Under the pieces are notes generated by a model. The model was given only the letters and a program-made list of their open reading frames with translations. It did not search any database and had not been told where the DNA came from. A stretch of 64,000 bases of DNA from Sulfurovum sp. UBA12169 (lineage in GTDB: Bacteria > Campylobacterota > Campylobacteria > Campylobacterales > Sulfurovaceae). The stretch covers positions 246,501 through 310,500 of the forward strand of contig DLUH01000001.1 in NCBI GenBank assembly GCA_002742845.1, read 5' to 3'. The position numbers were made by a program, and so were the translations under genes. This document shows, one piece after another, positions 50,822 through 60,601 of the stretch (the stretch's first letter is position 1; each line of letters opens with the position of its first letter).

Positions 50822-53623
50822 ATGGCAAAGAAAAAGAAAAAATACCTCATAAAATTAAATAACAAGATAAGAAATTATTTCGATGGACTTCCCTTTGATG
50901 AAGGAATTGCTACACTAGACGAGGATAAACTTATCGAACTCATGATGATCCTTGAAGTGAGACTTCCGCATTTCACAAAAGATGAGATGGTTCGCGTTTT
51001 AAGACGCATCTGGAGCGAGGAAGGGGCTGGTGTGCGCGAGATAATTGTATCCCATCTTACTCAAAACTATAAAGCCGTACCATACAGCGGAGACATCAAT
51101 AGACCCCTGGATAAAGTAGAAACCATTCTTCAAATACTCGACAATGTAAAACATACAAAACATGAAGAAAACTTACTTATTGAATCTTTTATAGATACGA
51201 AAAATTCTAAGATCACCGAAGAAAAAGTACTCAACAAGCTTGGCTATTTACGCATACAAACGAGACTCAAAAAATTTGAAAAGGCGTTAGATATTGAGTT
51301 CAATACACTCAATGAGATGACCTTTTATCATGGTTTTACTTTTGCAATGCATGATTTTGACTTCAATAAATTATTGCTTTGTGCGACGCCCCCCCTGCCG
51401 ATGGATGAATGGTGGCAAAAAAATGATGACGAAATTATCGCTCGGCTAAAAAACATAAAAGAAGAAACTATTGCTCAAAAAATAAACGAGATCACTATCT
51501 TTTTAGATAGGATCATCAAAGCAAAACATCATTATTTGAACGAACAAGAAATAGTTCAAGCACTCAAAAAAATGCCGCCGGAATCCCTGCTTTACCATGC
51601 GCCTCTTTCTTATGAGACTATTGAAAATATATTAACAAATATTAGTGAGAAATACCATGTATTCGAAAGCACCGATCATATCATTATCGAAAAAGAAAAA
51701 CATTATGATCTCTTTGGTACTCTTTTGTATTACAATACTTCCGTATCGTATGAAAAACCTTTTTTTTACAGTCTTATTTGGCAAGGTAAAGAACTCCCCG
51801 TAAAAGATGATATCAACCATGTGAATGATGAACTTCTTGCGCATTTTAGAGTTGGAGTAGACGAAGTCTACGATGAAATGCATTTGCTTTGTGAAAAACT
51901 CACTATGAGTGAAGAGGTATTTCATGAATTTATTATTCGCTTCATAGAACCTCAAATACGTGCTTCGCGCACTTTAAAATTCAAAGAGAAGATGAAGCGA
52001 CGCATCCTGTTTCATTTTACGGAATATATTAAACCGCTTTTGGCTAAACAAAAAAGAGAAGAGCTGCTTGCTAAAACCATTCGTGATTTTAAAAATCTTT
52101 TTCCATTAGCCAGAGGGCTTAAACGAAAAATCATTTTTCATGTAGGACCAACCAATAGCGGAAAAACGTATGCGGCGCTTAAAGCGCTTGAAGCCGCAAC
52201 AACAGGTTATTATCTTGCGCCGTTGCGCTTATTGGCGCTAGAAGGATATGAAAACCTCAAAAATAATGGTGTGCACGTATCTCTGATCACAGGAGAGGAG
52301 GAGATTATCGATGAGGAGTCTACACACATCAGCTCTACTATTGAGATGATGAATATCTCAGTCGATGTCGATGTGTGCGTCATAGATGAAATCCAGATGA
52401 TTGCTGATCGTGACAGAGGATGGGCTTGGGCAAATGCACTCATAGGCGTACCGGCCAAAACAGTGATACTCACAGGATCAATCGATGCATTAAGCGCTGT
52501 CAAGGAGCTTTGCCTATACCTGCAAGAAGAACTTGAGGTAATCGAATTTGAAAGAAAAAATGAACTGACAATGATGGATCGTCCGGTTTCTGTACGAAAA
52601 ATAGAGAAACAAACTGCTATTGTGGCATTTTCAAGACGGGAAGTGCTTTCTCTCAAGCAGCAACTCAGCGATCGCTATCGTGTTTCGGTAGTTTACGGAA
52701 ACCTTTCTCCCGAAGTCAGACGCGAAGAGGCACGACGCTTCAGGGAGGGAGAAAGTGATATTCTGGTTGCTACTGATGCCATTGCTATGGGACTTAATCT
52801 TCCCATTAAAACAATTTTGTTTGCAAAAGATAATAAATTTGACGGATTACGTCGTCGTGAACTGCTTCCAACCGAAGTCTTGCAAATTGCCGGACGCGCA
52901 GGACGCTACGGTTTTGAAGAGAAAGGCTATGTGGGCGCTTTGGACGAAAATACTCTTTACACCATAGATAAGACCTTTCATAGTCCTCTGACCAATCTCA
53001 GCCTTCCGGTTTCTGTCATGGCAAGCCTGGAGCACGTAATGCTTATAGGAGAGATATTGGAAACAGATAATCTCTTGGATATCCTAAGCTTTTTTGCAGA
53101 CAACATGGAGTTTGAGGGACCTTTTGTCGCTGCCAATATTGATGCCATGCTTGAGATAGCGGCTATCGTTAGCGAATATGATCTTGATTTACGTACCCGT
53201 TATTATCTCGCCTGTGCCCCTGCAAGCATCTCTTCCCCCTATATCGAATCTGTCCTGCATCGCTACATTCGCCAAATTGAAGCAGGCAGCAAAGTGCTTT
53301 ATATCCCCCCTCGGGACCTTCCGGCTTTTGCGCAAACCAACGATATGCTTCTAAACGCCGAGGACAGAGTGAGAGAAATTTCACTTTATCTTTGGCTTTC
53401 TTTTAAATTTCCGGATCTTTTTCTGGATACACAAAATGCCATAGATGCCAGAGGGCGGCTCAATACTTTTATAGAAAATTCTCTAAGAAAAGGGCATTTT
53501 GTAAAAAAATGCCGGCGTTGCGGGAAAGTGCTTGATTTTTCTTATCGTTTTTCCATCTGTGACAGTTGCCACACACAAGGAAAACGAGGAAGTGAATACT
53601 ATAAAAGCAAGAAAGGACGATAA
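50822..53623 (+). CDS. Suv3-like RNA/DNA helicase with N-terminal extension and zinc finger
   Basis: 933 residues. The helicase core begins near residue 440: HVGPTNSGKTYAALKAL, APLRLLALEGYENL, DEIQMIADRDRGWAW, VYGNLSPEVRREEARRFREG, ATDAIAMGLNLPIK and QIAGRAGRYG. This order, with the DEIQ box, is that of Suv3 (mitochondrial degradosome) helicases. The first ~430 residues are an unrecognised, helical extension. The C terminus ends in a zinc finger CRRCGKVLDFSYRFSICDSCH. It probably unwinds RNA for decay. A C7 run lies in the coding sequence at 51389-51395. Confidence 0.85.
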   Translation: MAKKKKKYLIKLNNKIRNYFDGLPFDEGIATLDEDKLIELMMILEVRLPHFTKDEMVRVLRRIWSEEGAGVREIIVSHLTQNYKAVPYSGDINRPLDKVETILQILDNVKHTKHEENLLIESFIDTKNSKITEEKVLNKLGYLRIQTRLKKFEKALDIEFNTLNEMTFYHGFTFAMHDFDFNKLLLCATPPLPMDEWWQKNDDEIIARLKNIKEETIAQKINEITIFLDRIIKAKHHYLNEQEIVQALKKMPPESLLYHAPLSYETIENILTNISEKYHVFESTDHIIIEKEKHYDLFGTLLYYNTSVSYEKPFFYSLIWQGKELPVKDDINHVNDELLAHFRVGVDEVYDEMHLLCEKLTMSEEVFHEFIIRFIEPQIRASRTLKFKEKMKRRILFHFTEYIKPLLAKQKREELLAKTIRDFKNLFPLARGLKRKIIFHVGPTNSGKTYAALKALEAATTGYYLAPLRLLALEGYENLKNNGVHVSLITGEEEIIDEESTHISSTIEMMNISVDVDVCVIDEIQMIADRDRGWAWANALIGVPAKTVILTGSIDALSAVKELCLYLQEELEVIEFERKNELTMMDRPVSVRKIEKQTAIVAFSRREVLSLKQQLSDRYRVSVVYGNLSPEVRREEARRFREGESDILVATDAIAMGLNLPIKTILFAKDNKFDGLRRRELLPTEVLQIAGRAGRYGFEEKGYVGALDENTLYTIDKTFHSPLTNLSLPVSVMASLEHVMLIGEILETDNLLDILSFFADNMEFEGPFVAANIDAMLEIAAIVSEYDLDLRTRYYLACAPASISSPYIESVLHRYIRQIEAGSKVLYIPPRDLPAFAQTNDMLLNAEDRVREISLYLWLSFKFPDLFLDTQNAIDARGRLNTFIENSLRKGHFVKKCRRCGKVLDFSYRFSICDSCHTQGKRGSEYYKSKKGR

Positions 53624-53657
53624 AAAAATTAATAAATATATTTTTATTAATTTTTTT
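53622..53657. terminator. AT-only 15-bp hairpin after the Suv3-like gene
   Basis: AAAAAAATTAATAAA and its reverse complement TTTATTAATTTTTTT form a perfect stem (53622-53636, 53643-53657). The T run in the 3' arm gives a weak rho-independent terminator, active in either direction. Confidence 0.5.
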
Positions 53658-53722
53658 AATCCATTTTACACAAAATAGATAATTTTATGCTATTATATAA
53701 AATAACTTAGAAAGGAGTTATC

Positions 53723-54220
53723 ATGAATAGAGTTAATATAAAGCATTTAGGTGCAATCGGTGTTATTTCTAGTATGCTGTTCTTTTCAGGGTGCACACCT
53801 CAAGAGCAGGCATTTGCTTCAGGGGCTGCTGTAGGGGCGGTAGCAGGAACAATTATAGGTTCGTACGACAGTCCTCGATATTATGATAGACCGTATTATT
53901 ATTATAATGACAGGTATTATTATGGCGGAACTTACCAAAATGGATACTATCTCTATCAGGGGCGCAGATTCTATGGGGGGCAATATCACCACAGATATCG
54001 TGAAGTAAATAGATATGCTTCTCCATACTATTACTACAATGGAAGGTACTACACGGGCGGAACCTACCAAAATGGATACTATCTGTATCAAGGTCGCAAA
54101 TTACACAATGGACACTATTATCATGAAGGATACCGTTACCATAAAAATAAACGCCATAAAGCAAGAAAAGGTGAATACGGCTATCGTGGCGAAGATTACT
54201 ACGATAATCGAAGAAGATAG
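53723..54220 (+). CDS. Tyrosine-rich repeat lipoprotein
   Basis: 165 residues with lipobox FFSGC (Cys24). After a small glycine-alanine segment (SGAAVGAVAGTIIGSY) there are two tandem ~40-residue units, each PYYYYN-RYY-GGTYQNGYYLYQGR-GG-Y. One such unit occurs in the lipoprotein at 32338-33048. The tail is Lys/Arg/Tyr-rich. Extreme tyrosine content suggests an adhesive, cross-linked or aromatic-stacking envelope protein (inference). A 9-bp hairpin follows at 54231. Confidence 0.75.
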   Translation: MNRVNIKHLGAIGVISSMLFFSGCTPQEQAFASGAAVGAVAGTIIGSYDSPRYYDRPYYYYNDRYYYGGTYQNGYYLYQGRRFYGGQYHHRYREVNRYASPYYYYNGRYYTGGTYQNGYYLYQGRKLHNGHYYHEGYRYHKNKRHKARKGEYGYRGEDYYDNRRR

Positions 54221-54230
54221 GGTTTCTTCT

Positions 54231-54260
54231 CCTATAGGCGCTTTGCCTATAGGAATTTCT
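54231..54260 (+). terminator. Terminator of the tyrosine-rich lipoprotein
   Basis: CCTATAGGC and GCCTATAGG form a perfect 9-bp stem with a 5-nt loop, followed by AATTTCTTTT. Confidence 0.7.
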
Positions 54261-54307
54261 TTTAGCAAAATGAAGTTATTATAAGTTTATTTTTATCTCT
54301 TTTCAAT

Positions 54308-54829
54308 CTACAAATCTTTATCTTTCAGCAAATGTCCTGCATCCTTTATAAAATAAGTACTTGCAAGCGGCGAAAAAAATGAAAATGCTGCATCGGCATC
54401 TATAATCTTGTCTTTGTTTCCCAAAAAAATTTCTACCGTAACCCCTTTGTTCAGAAGTGATCTGAACTTCTCTTTTTCCCACGTATAGGTCAAAAGTGTT
54501 TCAAGCTCTTCTTTGGTTCCAGACCGCAGATATGGATACAAATCTGTACAACTCGGATAAGCTGCATTTTGCAAAAATCGGTCAATATATCCTTCTTTAT
54601 CCATTTCAAAATATCGCAATTGCGCTTTAGTGAAACTGGGTTTTTGCGTTTGAAAAAAAGCGGGTGAAATCAAGATTAGTCTATCGATTCGCTCTTTAGA
54701 TGCAAAAGCATACTCAAGTGCTTTTTGCGCACCATAGCTGAACCCCGCCACGCACATATCCGTATCCATAAGAATACCATCAAAAAATTTTTCCTCTCCG
54801 CGAAGCGAAAACCCATTAAAAAATTTCAT
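54308..54829 (-). CDS. bioV: Pimeloyl-ACP methyl ester esterase, BioV-like
   Basis: 173 residues from the ATG at 54829, 2 nt after the stop of the FtsH-like gene (a TTG at 54835 overlapping that gene is possible). Short alpha/beta hydrolase: nucleophile elbow GFSYGA, GNKDKIID with the acid, and DAGHLL with the catalytic His. The MKFFNGFSL opening and PSFTKAQLRYFEMDKEGYI segment resemble BioV of Helicobacter, which frees pimeloyl-ACP for biotin synthesis. The assignment is moderate; a generic esterase is the alternative. Confidence 0.65.
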   Translation of the reverse strand: MKFFNGFSLRGEEKFFDGILMDTDMCVAGFSYGAQKALEYAFASKERIDRLILISPAFFQTQKPSFTKAQLRYFEMDKEGYIDRFLQNAAYPSCTDLYPYLRSGTKEELETLLTYTWEKEKFRSLLNKGVTVEIFLGNKDKIIDADAAFSFFSPLASTYFIKDAGHLLKDKDL

Positions 54830-54831
54830 GC

Positions 54832-56511
54832 TCAAAACATCTCACGCAAAATCTTTCTGCATTCCTCTTGTACTATATTTTCATGCACTAAAAGATATTC
54901 AGTAATTTCATTTAATGCCTGGCCGAGTGTACCCAAAAGAGAAGTGATTGCAGAAACAGATTCCCTCAAAAGCTGCTCCTCTTGATCGGGCGTAATAATA
55001 AAATTTTCACCCATGCCGTATTCATGAATCACTTTGTTTGCCAATTTTTTAGCTTTAGAAATATCTTCACTGGCGTTGGTAAACTGTTCATTGTAATGTA
55101 TTTTTGTTGCAATACTGCCGGCCAAATAAACTTTAATACGCGACAGCAGCTGTGTTTTGGAAAGAATTTCGTGGTCTTGAGTCGTAAATCTTGAATTTAC
55201 AATACCTATTTTTTCAAATTCTACATCAAGCCATGTTGCCATGAGAGCTTTGGCCCCTTGATAACGTGCCTGAATCGCCCTTTCCTCTTCTGTAAAACTG
55301 AGTATCTTTCGTTTGCCAAGCAGAACTTTTTCTTTTACAGCTTCAAAATCATCTGTCTTTACGACGTTTCGCCCTTCTCTCATGGCAAAAATAGCTGCCT
55401 CATTTGTCAATGTAGAAAGTGCCGCAGAATTAAAACCGACCGTCATGCGGGCAACCTGCTGCACATCAACCTCATTTGGCTTGTTTATCAAATAAAGCTC
55501 AAGTGTTTTTATTCTCTCTTGTAAATCAGGCAGCGAAATATGGATACGTCTATCAAAACGTCCTGCCCTAAGCAGAGCCTCATCTAACACATCTATCTTA
55601 TTGGTTGCTCCAATAACAATAACCCCTGAACTCTCCTCAAAGCCATCCATTTCGGTAAGCAGCTGGTTGAGTGTAGTTTCCCTTTCATCATTTCTAAGTG
55701 CTCCGCGACTTTTGCCTACCGCATCAATCTCATCAATAAAAATAATACTGGGAGCCATTTGTTTGGCTTTTCTGAAAAGCTCACTGACTCTTTTTGCTCC
55801 CATGCCGACATAGATATGCACAAAAGAAGCCCCGCTTTGATAGAAAAAAGGAACACCGGCTTCTCCTGCCACCGCTTTGGAAATAAGTGTCTTTCCTACA
55901 CCAGGAGGCCCCACCAGCAGTACGCCTTTGGGCAAACGAATATCCAGGTCTCTATATTTTTGCGGTTCTTTTAAGAAGTCAATAATCTCTTCGAGCTCCT
56001 CCTTGACATCTTTGATGCCTGCCACATCAGAAAATTTTACTTTAGACGCAAGTGCCTGCACGGGCTCATATGGGGGCAATTCATTCGCATCACTTGAAAT
56101 ACCGCTAAATTTTTTAGACTGCTGAAAACCATTTTGTCTGGCCAACCAGAACGCCAGTCCAAGAACAGATAAAACAATCAATAAAAATATCATAGTGTAC
56201 GCCACCCCGCCTTCTTGGTGAACCTCTACCGGATATTTACTAAAAAAAGCATTTTGATTGATTGCCTCTTTGTAGATTTTGTATCTGCCATCAGTGCTCT
56301 GAAGTCGTATATAAGGTTCATCAACAATGACTTTTTGAATTTTATTTTCAGTATAAAGAGCATTCGCCTGCGCGTGGGTAATAAGCTGATCCGTATCTCT
56401 CAAAAATGAAAAAAATAAAAGCCCTACCAGCACGGCGAGTAACCCCGCTATGATGCCTACATTTTTTTGATCAAAAGATTTAAGATAAGATTTGTATTTT
56501 ATTTCCTTCAT
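54832..56511 (-). CDS. FtsH-like AAA protein lacking the zinc-protease motif
   Basis: 559 residues. Two membrane helices (~18-36 and ~103-124) frame a small periplasmic domain, as in FtsH. The AAA module is intact: Walker A GPPGVGKT (201-208), pore loop FVHIYVGMGA, Walker B IIFIDE (256-261) and the SRH RAGRFDRR (315-322). But the HExxH zinc site is missing: where FtsH has HEAGHAL, here is RYQGAKAL (416-423), and LAEE of the third-ligand region is IATK. It should bind and unfold proteins or act as a scaffold without proteolysis. A second, true FtsH is expected elsewhere. Overlaps mtaB by 32 nt. Confidence 0.88.
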   Translation of the reverse strand: MKEIKYKSYLKSFDQKNVGIIAGLLAVLVGLLFFSFLRDTDQLITHAQANALYTENKIQKVIVDEPYIRLQSTDGRYKIYKEAINQNAFFSKYPVEVHQEGGVAYTMIFLLIVLSVLGLAFWLARQNGFQQSKKFSGISSDANELPPYEPVQALASKVKFSDVAGIKDVKEELEEIIDFLKEPQKYRDLDIRLPKGVLLVGPPGVGKTLISKAVAGEAGVPFFYQSGASFVHIYVGMGAKRVSELFRKAKQMAPSIIFIDEIDAVGKSRGALRNDERETTLNQLLTEMDGFEESSGVIVIGATNKIDVLDEALLRAGRFDRRIHISLPDLQERIKTLELYLINKPNEVDVQQVARMTVGFNSAALSTLTNEAAIFAMREGRNVVKTDDFEAVKEKVLLGKRKILSFTEEERAIQARYQGAKALMATWLDVEFEKIGIVNSRFTTQDHEILSKTQLLSRIKVYLAGSIATKIHYNEQFTNASEDISKAKKLANKVIHEYGMGENFIITPDQEEQLLRESVSAITSLLGTLGQALNEITEYLLVHENIVQEECRKILREMF

Positions 56512-57742
56512 TGCTTACCTCCACATCATTAAGCAGCATCCAATTACTGCTGAGATCCTCATCGCTTTTGACTTCTATTTTATTGAAATATTGGTCAAAG
56601 CCATGATAAATTCCATCTTTGCCGTTTTCAAGCAGCACCTCAAGATTTTTTCTATACCTGCATCTAAATTCATAATTTTTTGCCTGGATAAGTGCTGTAA
56701 GCTCTTTATGTCGACTCTTGGCGGTATCGCCTCTGACTTCAGGTTTCATGTTTGCTGAAGGGGTGTTGTCCCGCTTAGAGTAAGTAAATGCATGAATATG
56801 GGTAAGCGGAAGCTGTTTGACTCTCTCTATCGCCTCTGTCCACTCCTTGTCGTCTTCGCCTGGGTGACCTACAATATAATCCGTACCCAACGCATACCCT
56901 TTTTGTGCTATTTCATAAAAAAGTTTCAGATCGGCAGCAAAGGTATTGCGACGGTTCATTAGCTTGAGCATCTTGTCGCTGGTATGCTGCAGGGCGATAT
57001 GCAGATGTTTTGCCATCCATGGTTCGCAAAGCAGCTCTTTAAATTCATCATCTATCTGTATGGGCTCAAGGCTTCCTATGCGTATACGTCTTACTCCGCG
57101 TACCATGCTCATCTTTTTGAGCAGTTTTGCCATCGAAGAACCTCTGTCCTGCCCATAACTTCCTACATTAGTCCCCGTTAGGATGAATTCTCCAAAACCA
57201 TTGCTCGCAAGTTTTTCCACCTGAGCAAGAATATCTGTTTCCTTATGGCTTCTGGCATCTCCGCGCACAGAAGGAATGATACAATACGAACATCTAAAGC
57301 TGCATCCTTCTTGAATCTTGATAAATGCCCTGCTTTTACCTACAAACTCCTCCACGATAGTAGAATCGATATGTTTAAGATCTCCAATTTGATAAAAAGG
57401 TTTTTCCTCTTTGAGGATCTCATTGATCTTTTCTTTCTCTGAGTGACCTATGACACCAAAAACTTTTTTTTCTTCAAACAATGATTCTCCTTTGGAGTGC
57501 GAGCCGCACCCCGCCAAAATCACTTTTGCATTCGGATTTTTTCGCTTCATAGAAGAAATATAATTGCGCACCGAAGAGTCTGCTCCATTGGTTACAGTGC
57601 AAGAATTTACGATAACAATATCACTGCACCGTTCATCGTCACATAGCTCAAACTCTTTTAATTTAGAAATCATTACCTGGGTGTCAAACTGATTGGTGCG
57701 GCACCCAAAAGTTTTAAAATAGATTTTTTTAGGAACCTGCAT
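56480..57742 (-). CDS. mtaB: tRNA t6A37 methylthiotransferase MtaB
   Basis: 420 residues, radical-SAM methylthiotransferase. N-terminal UPF0004 domain with FKTFGCRTNQFDTQ and VNSCTVTNGAD, radical-SAM motif CSFRCSYCIIP, then the TRAM-like C-terminal end. It converts t6A to ms2t6A at tRNA position 37. The stop overlaps the next gene by 32 nt and the start overlaps mscS by 14 nt, giving tight translational coupling. Confidence 0.88.
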   Translation of the reverse strand: MQVPKKIYFKTFGCRTNQFDTQVMISKLKEFELCDDERCSDIVIVNSCTVTNGADSSVRNYISSMKRKNPNAKVILAGCGSHSKGESLFEEKKVFGVIGHSEKEKINEILKEEKPFYQIGDLKHIDSTIVEEFVGKSRAFIKIQEGCSFRCSYCIIPSVRGDARSHKETDILAQVEKLASNGFGEFILTGTNVGSYGQDRGSSMAKLLKKMSMVRGVRRIRIGSLEPIQIDDEFKELLCEPWMAKHLHIALQHTSDKMLKLMNRRNTFAADLKLFYEIAQKGYALGTDYIVGHPGEDDKEWTEAIERVKQLPLTHIHAFTYSKRDNTPSANMKPEVRGDTAKSRHKELTALIQAKNYEFRCRYRKNLEVLLENGKDGIYHGFDQYFNKIEVKSDEDLSSNWMLLNDVEVSNEGNKIQILS

Positions 57743-59417
57743 TATTTGTCCTTTCTGCTTTTATTTTTGTTTCTGCACCCTGTAAAGGCTTGCGAACATC
57801 CTTATCCATATAAACAGATTGTGTTGGAAACGCAAGAAAAATATCTTCTTCTTCCTGCAAGCGCGAGATAATCTCTACCGAGATCGTACTTCTAAGCGTA
57901 AGTGTCGCAAAGGCATTTGTCATATACCAGGCGCTTATTTTGATGCCGTATGTATCAATAAGTGCATAAATACGCGGTTCAACATTGGTATTTTTCATGC
58001 TGTAGCTGCTTCTTAGTTTATTGAGCTGCTTTCTTGTGATATCGGTATATCCTTTGGAGTATTTTCTGGTAATCTCTTTGGCAATGGATTGTGCTTTTGA
58101 GATATTTGAATCAAACGTAATCACAAAGTCTATTCCATCCCATACTGTTTTGAGCCCGGCATGGGAGTAATTGGCGATCATGTCGGTAAAGATAAAATTA
58201 TTCGGAATAAAAATAATACGCCCTGCTCTTCTGTTTTGCATAAGAGACGTAAGAGAAACATCTTCATGAAGCGTCATACGCAGCAAAGAAATATCAACGA
58301 TGTCTCCTACATATTCCACATTGCCTCTGACAAACTTTACCCTATCGCCCACATGGACCGATCCGCCTATAATAATCGTTAGCCAACCCATCAGCGACAT
58401 AAACCATTCTTTCATGGCAATGGCAATACCCGCAGAGGCAAATCCCAAAATAGTAACCAAATAGCTCACGTTTTCAATATAGGCAAATAAAAGTATAACC
58501 AGCAAAAAAGTAACGAATGTAATATTGAGCGCTTTATTGATGATATAAAAACGCTCATTGTCCGACATATATCTTCTTACAAAATATTTAATTACAAAAA
58601 GAAGAACAAAAAACACCAAAATGATAGCGCCAATGTTCACCGTTTTGTTCATTTCTCTGTCAATATCATTTTTAAGATTGAGTTTAATCTCGTCTATTTT
58701 TTTAATATAGACGTTCTTGGTTGTTTCAAAAATTTCCATTACCGAAGCAAAAGTCTTGATCTGCTCCTCTAGTTCCTCGGCCGTCTTTTGATATTTTTTA
58801 TTTTCAGGTTCCAAAATAAGCAGATCTTTGACTATCGTCTTTTTTTTATAAAGATTGCTTAAAACATCCTTTAAAGATTTATACTTGCTCTCATAAGCAA
58901 TTTGATCGGAATGAAGTTTTTCCCGATAAGAATATGCTGAAATAATGGTTAAGGGGTTTTCGACTGCGGGAACATTTTCAATCTTTGGAGGAGTAAGAAA
59001 ATTTTTAAACGGATCACTCTCATAGTCTTTTAAAAGCTGAAGCTTGCCTGAAAGTGTCAAACTCTCTTGTTTATTTTGCTTAAGCTCTTCTTCTTCTTTT
59101 TCTGAGCGCTTTTTTCTTTTTTCTAAAAGTCCTATCTTGCCGTCAAGTGTCCTTTTTTGATTGACCAATTCTTTATACGTATGATAATTGCTATAGATTT
59201 TAAACCAAATATTATTTTCTAAAAGTTCTTTCTCTACTATTTCTTTTTCAGCAAGCAATTGTTCGATTTTTTTTTTATTGAGTATGCTGTGGGCTTCTAT
59301 TTGTTTTATTGCGGATATCTGACTGGCATTCAAATCGGTTGCATTGACCTCTTTTTGTTCTACGGCAAATGCCAACGAACAAAAAATAAATAATCCGGTC
59401 AGCAATATTTTCATCAT
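57729..59417 (-). CDS. MscS-family mechanosensitive channel with periplasmic coiled coil
   Basis: 562 residues. Signal peptide (1-18), ~230 residues of periplasmic coiled coil, then helices (~255-277 and two to three more) and the MscS pore ([20 protein letters not shown]) with the beta domain [20 protein letters not shown]. Vestibule domain follows. The large form resembles MscK-like or YbdG-like channels that open on osmotic downshift. Its start overlaps the aroB stop by 4 nt. Confidence 0.88.
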   Translation of the reverse strand: MMKILLTGLFIFCSLAFAVEQKEVNATDLNASQISAIKQIEAHSILNKKKIEQLLAEKEIVEKELLENNIWFKIYSNYHTYKELVNQKRTLDGKIGLLEKRKKRSEKEEEELKQNKQESLTLSGKLQLLKDYESDPFKNFLTPPKIENVPAVENPLTIISAYSYREKLHSDQIAYESKYKSLKDVLSNLYKKKTIVKDLLILEPENKKYQKTAEELEEQIKTFASVMEIFETTKNVYIKKIDEIKLNLKNDIDREMNKTVNIGAIILVFFVLLFVIKYFVRRYMSDNERFYIINKALNITFVTFLLVILLFAYIENVSYLVTILGFASAGIAIAMKEWFMSLMGWLTIIIGGSVHVGDRVKFVRGNVEYVGDIVDISLLRMTLHEDVSLTSLMQNRRAGRIIFIPNNFIFTDMIANYSHAGLKTVWDGIDFVITFDSNISKAQSIAKEITRKYSKGYTDITRKQLNKLRSSYSMKNTNVEPRIYALIDTYGIKISAWYMTNAFATLTLRSTISVEIISRLQEEEDIFLAFPTQSVYMDKDVRKPLQGAETKIKAERTNNAGS

Positions 59418-60466
59418 TTATTTTCTCCAAAATTACGAAGTACTTTTTTAACGATTGCCTCGTCTATATCTGACACCATTTCAAATTTGCCCACTCCTTT
59501 TGGCAATATAAACTTAATATTTCCCTTTGCGCTTTTCTTGTCTAAGAAGAAGTGTTCATAAAAATCATCCACATCTTTGATGTTGTAATATGTAGGTAAC
59601 GATGCTTTTTGTAATAATATTTTGATTTGATTTGCTTCTTGTTGCGTAAAAAATCCAAGTTCCACTGCAAGTGCATTTGCCATAACCATTCCTATAGCCA
59701 CAGCTTCGCCGTGCAGATAAGCGGTGTAGTTTGTTTCATTTTCAATGACGTGCGCAAATGTATGGCCGTAATTGAGTACAGCACGAATGCCTGCCTCTTT
59801 TTCATCCTGATTTACTACCCATGCTTTAAGCGTAACACTTTTTGCAATAGCTTCTTTAAGTATATTTTCATTTGAAAAATTTGCACTTTCCAAAAAGTCA
59901 AAATAGGCTTTGTCAAACATAACAGCCATTTTTACCATCTCCGCAATACCCGCGGCAAATTCGCGCGGCGGGAGTGTTCTTAAAAATTTCGGATCTATGT
60001 AGACCGCTTTGGGCTGATAGAATGTTCCGATAAGATTTTTACCATACTTATTGTTGACACCGGTCTTGCCTCCTACGCTTGCATCAACCTGGCTAAGGAG
60101 CGTCGTGGGAATCTGAATGAAGTCTATCCCTCTTTGATAAAGGCTTGCGGCAAATCCCGTCATATCTCCTATTACGCCTCCGCCAAAAGCAATCAGAAGT
60201 GACTTTCTGTCAAGCTTATATTCAAAAAGTTCATTTAATATCTTTTCAATGGTCTCAAGATTTTTGTACTCTTCGCCATCGGGTATTGTCACCACCTGAA
60301 GTTCTGAAGCGGTTATATGTGCCAAAAGCGTATCCAGATGATACCCTGCCACTGTGGGGTTGGTGACGATGACAGCTTTGGTGTCAAAGGAAAGTTGCGG
60401 CAAATCATCAATCGTAATATCATATCTTATATTTTGCGTATGAACCAATTCTATAGGAACTATCAT
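59414..60466 (-). CDS. aroB: 3-dehydroquinate synthase
   Basis: 350 residues. NAD-binding [20 protein letters not shown], the [20 protein letters not shown] motif, NLIGTFYQP and the metal-binding ..[13 protein letters not shown].. and HGEAVAIGM segments are complete. It cyclises DAHP in the shikimate pathway. First gene of the overlapping minus-strand operon. Confidence 0.95.
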   Translation of the reverse strand: MIVPIELVHTQNIRYDITIDDLPQLSFDTKAVIVTNPTVAGYHLDTLLAHITASELQVVTIPDGEEYKNLETIEKILNELFEYKLDRKSLLIAFGGGVIGDMTGFAASLYQRGIDFIQIPTTLLSQVDASVGGKTGVNNKYGKNLIGTFYQPKAVYIDPKFLRTLPPREFAAGIAEMVKMAVMFDKAYFDFLESANFSNENILKEAIAKSVTLKAWVVNQDEKEAGIRAVLNYGHTFAHVIENETNYTAYLHGEAVAIGMVMANALAVELGFFTQQEANQIKILLQKASLPTYYNIKDVDDFYEHFFLDKKSAKGNIKFILPKGVGKFEMVSDIDEAIVKKVLRNFGENK

Positions 60467-60601
60467 CAGAAAAAACCTTGTATACGTTATAAATTGCTTT
60501 ATTTTATCTCAATTGTGGTTAATTTCTGATGTGAAGAACCGATATAAAAATAGATATTACATCCGAAAAAAGATTGAAAATACCGAGTTTATTGCCCCAA
60601 A

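Noticed and set aside
51389-51395. C7 tract in the Suv3-like helicase as a slippage site
   Set aside because: Seven is below the usual threshold for phase variation and it encodes two prolines in a plausible sequence; weak evidence only.
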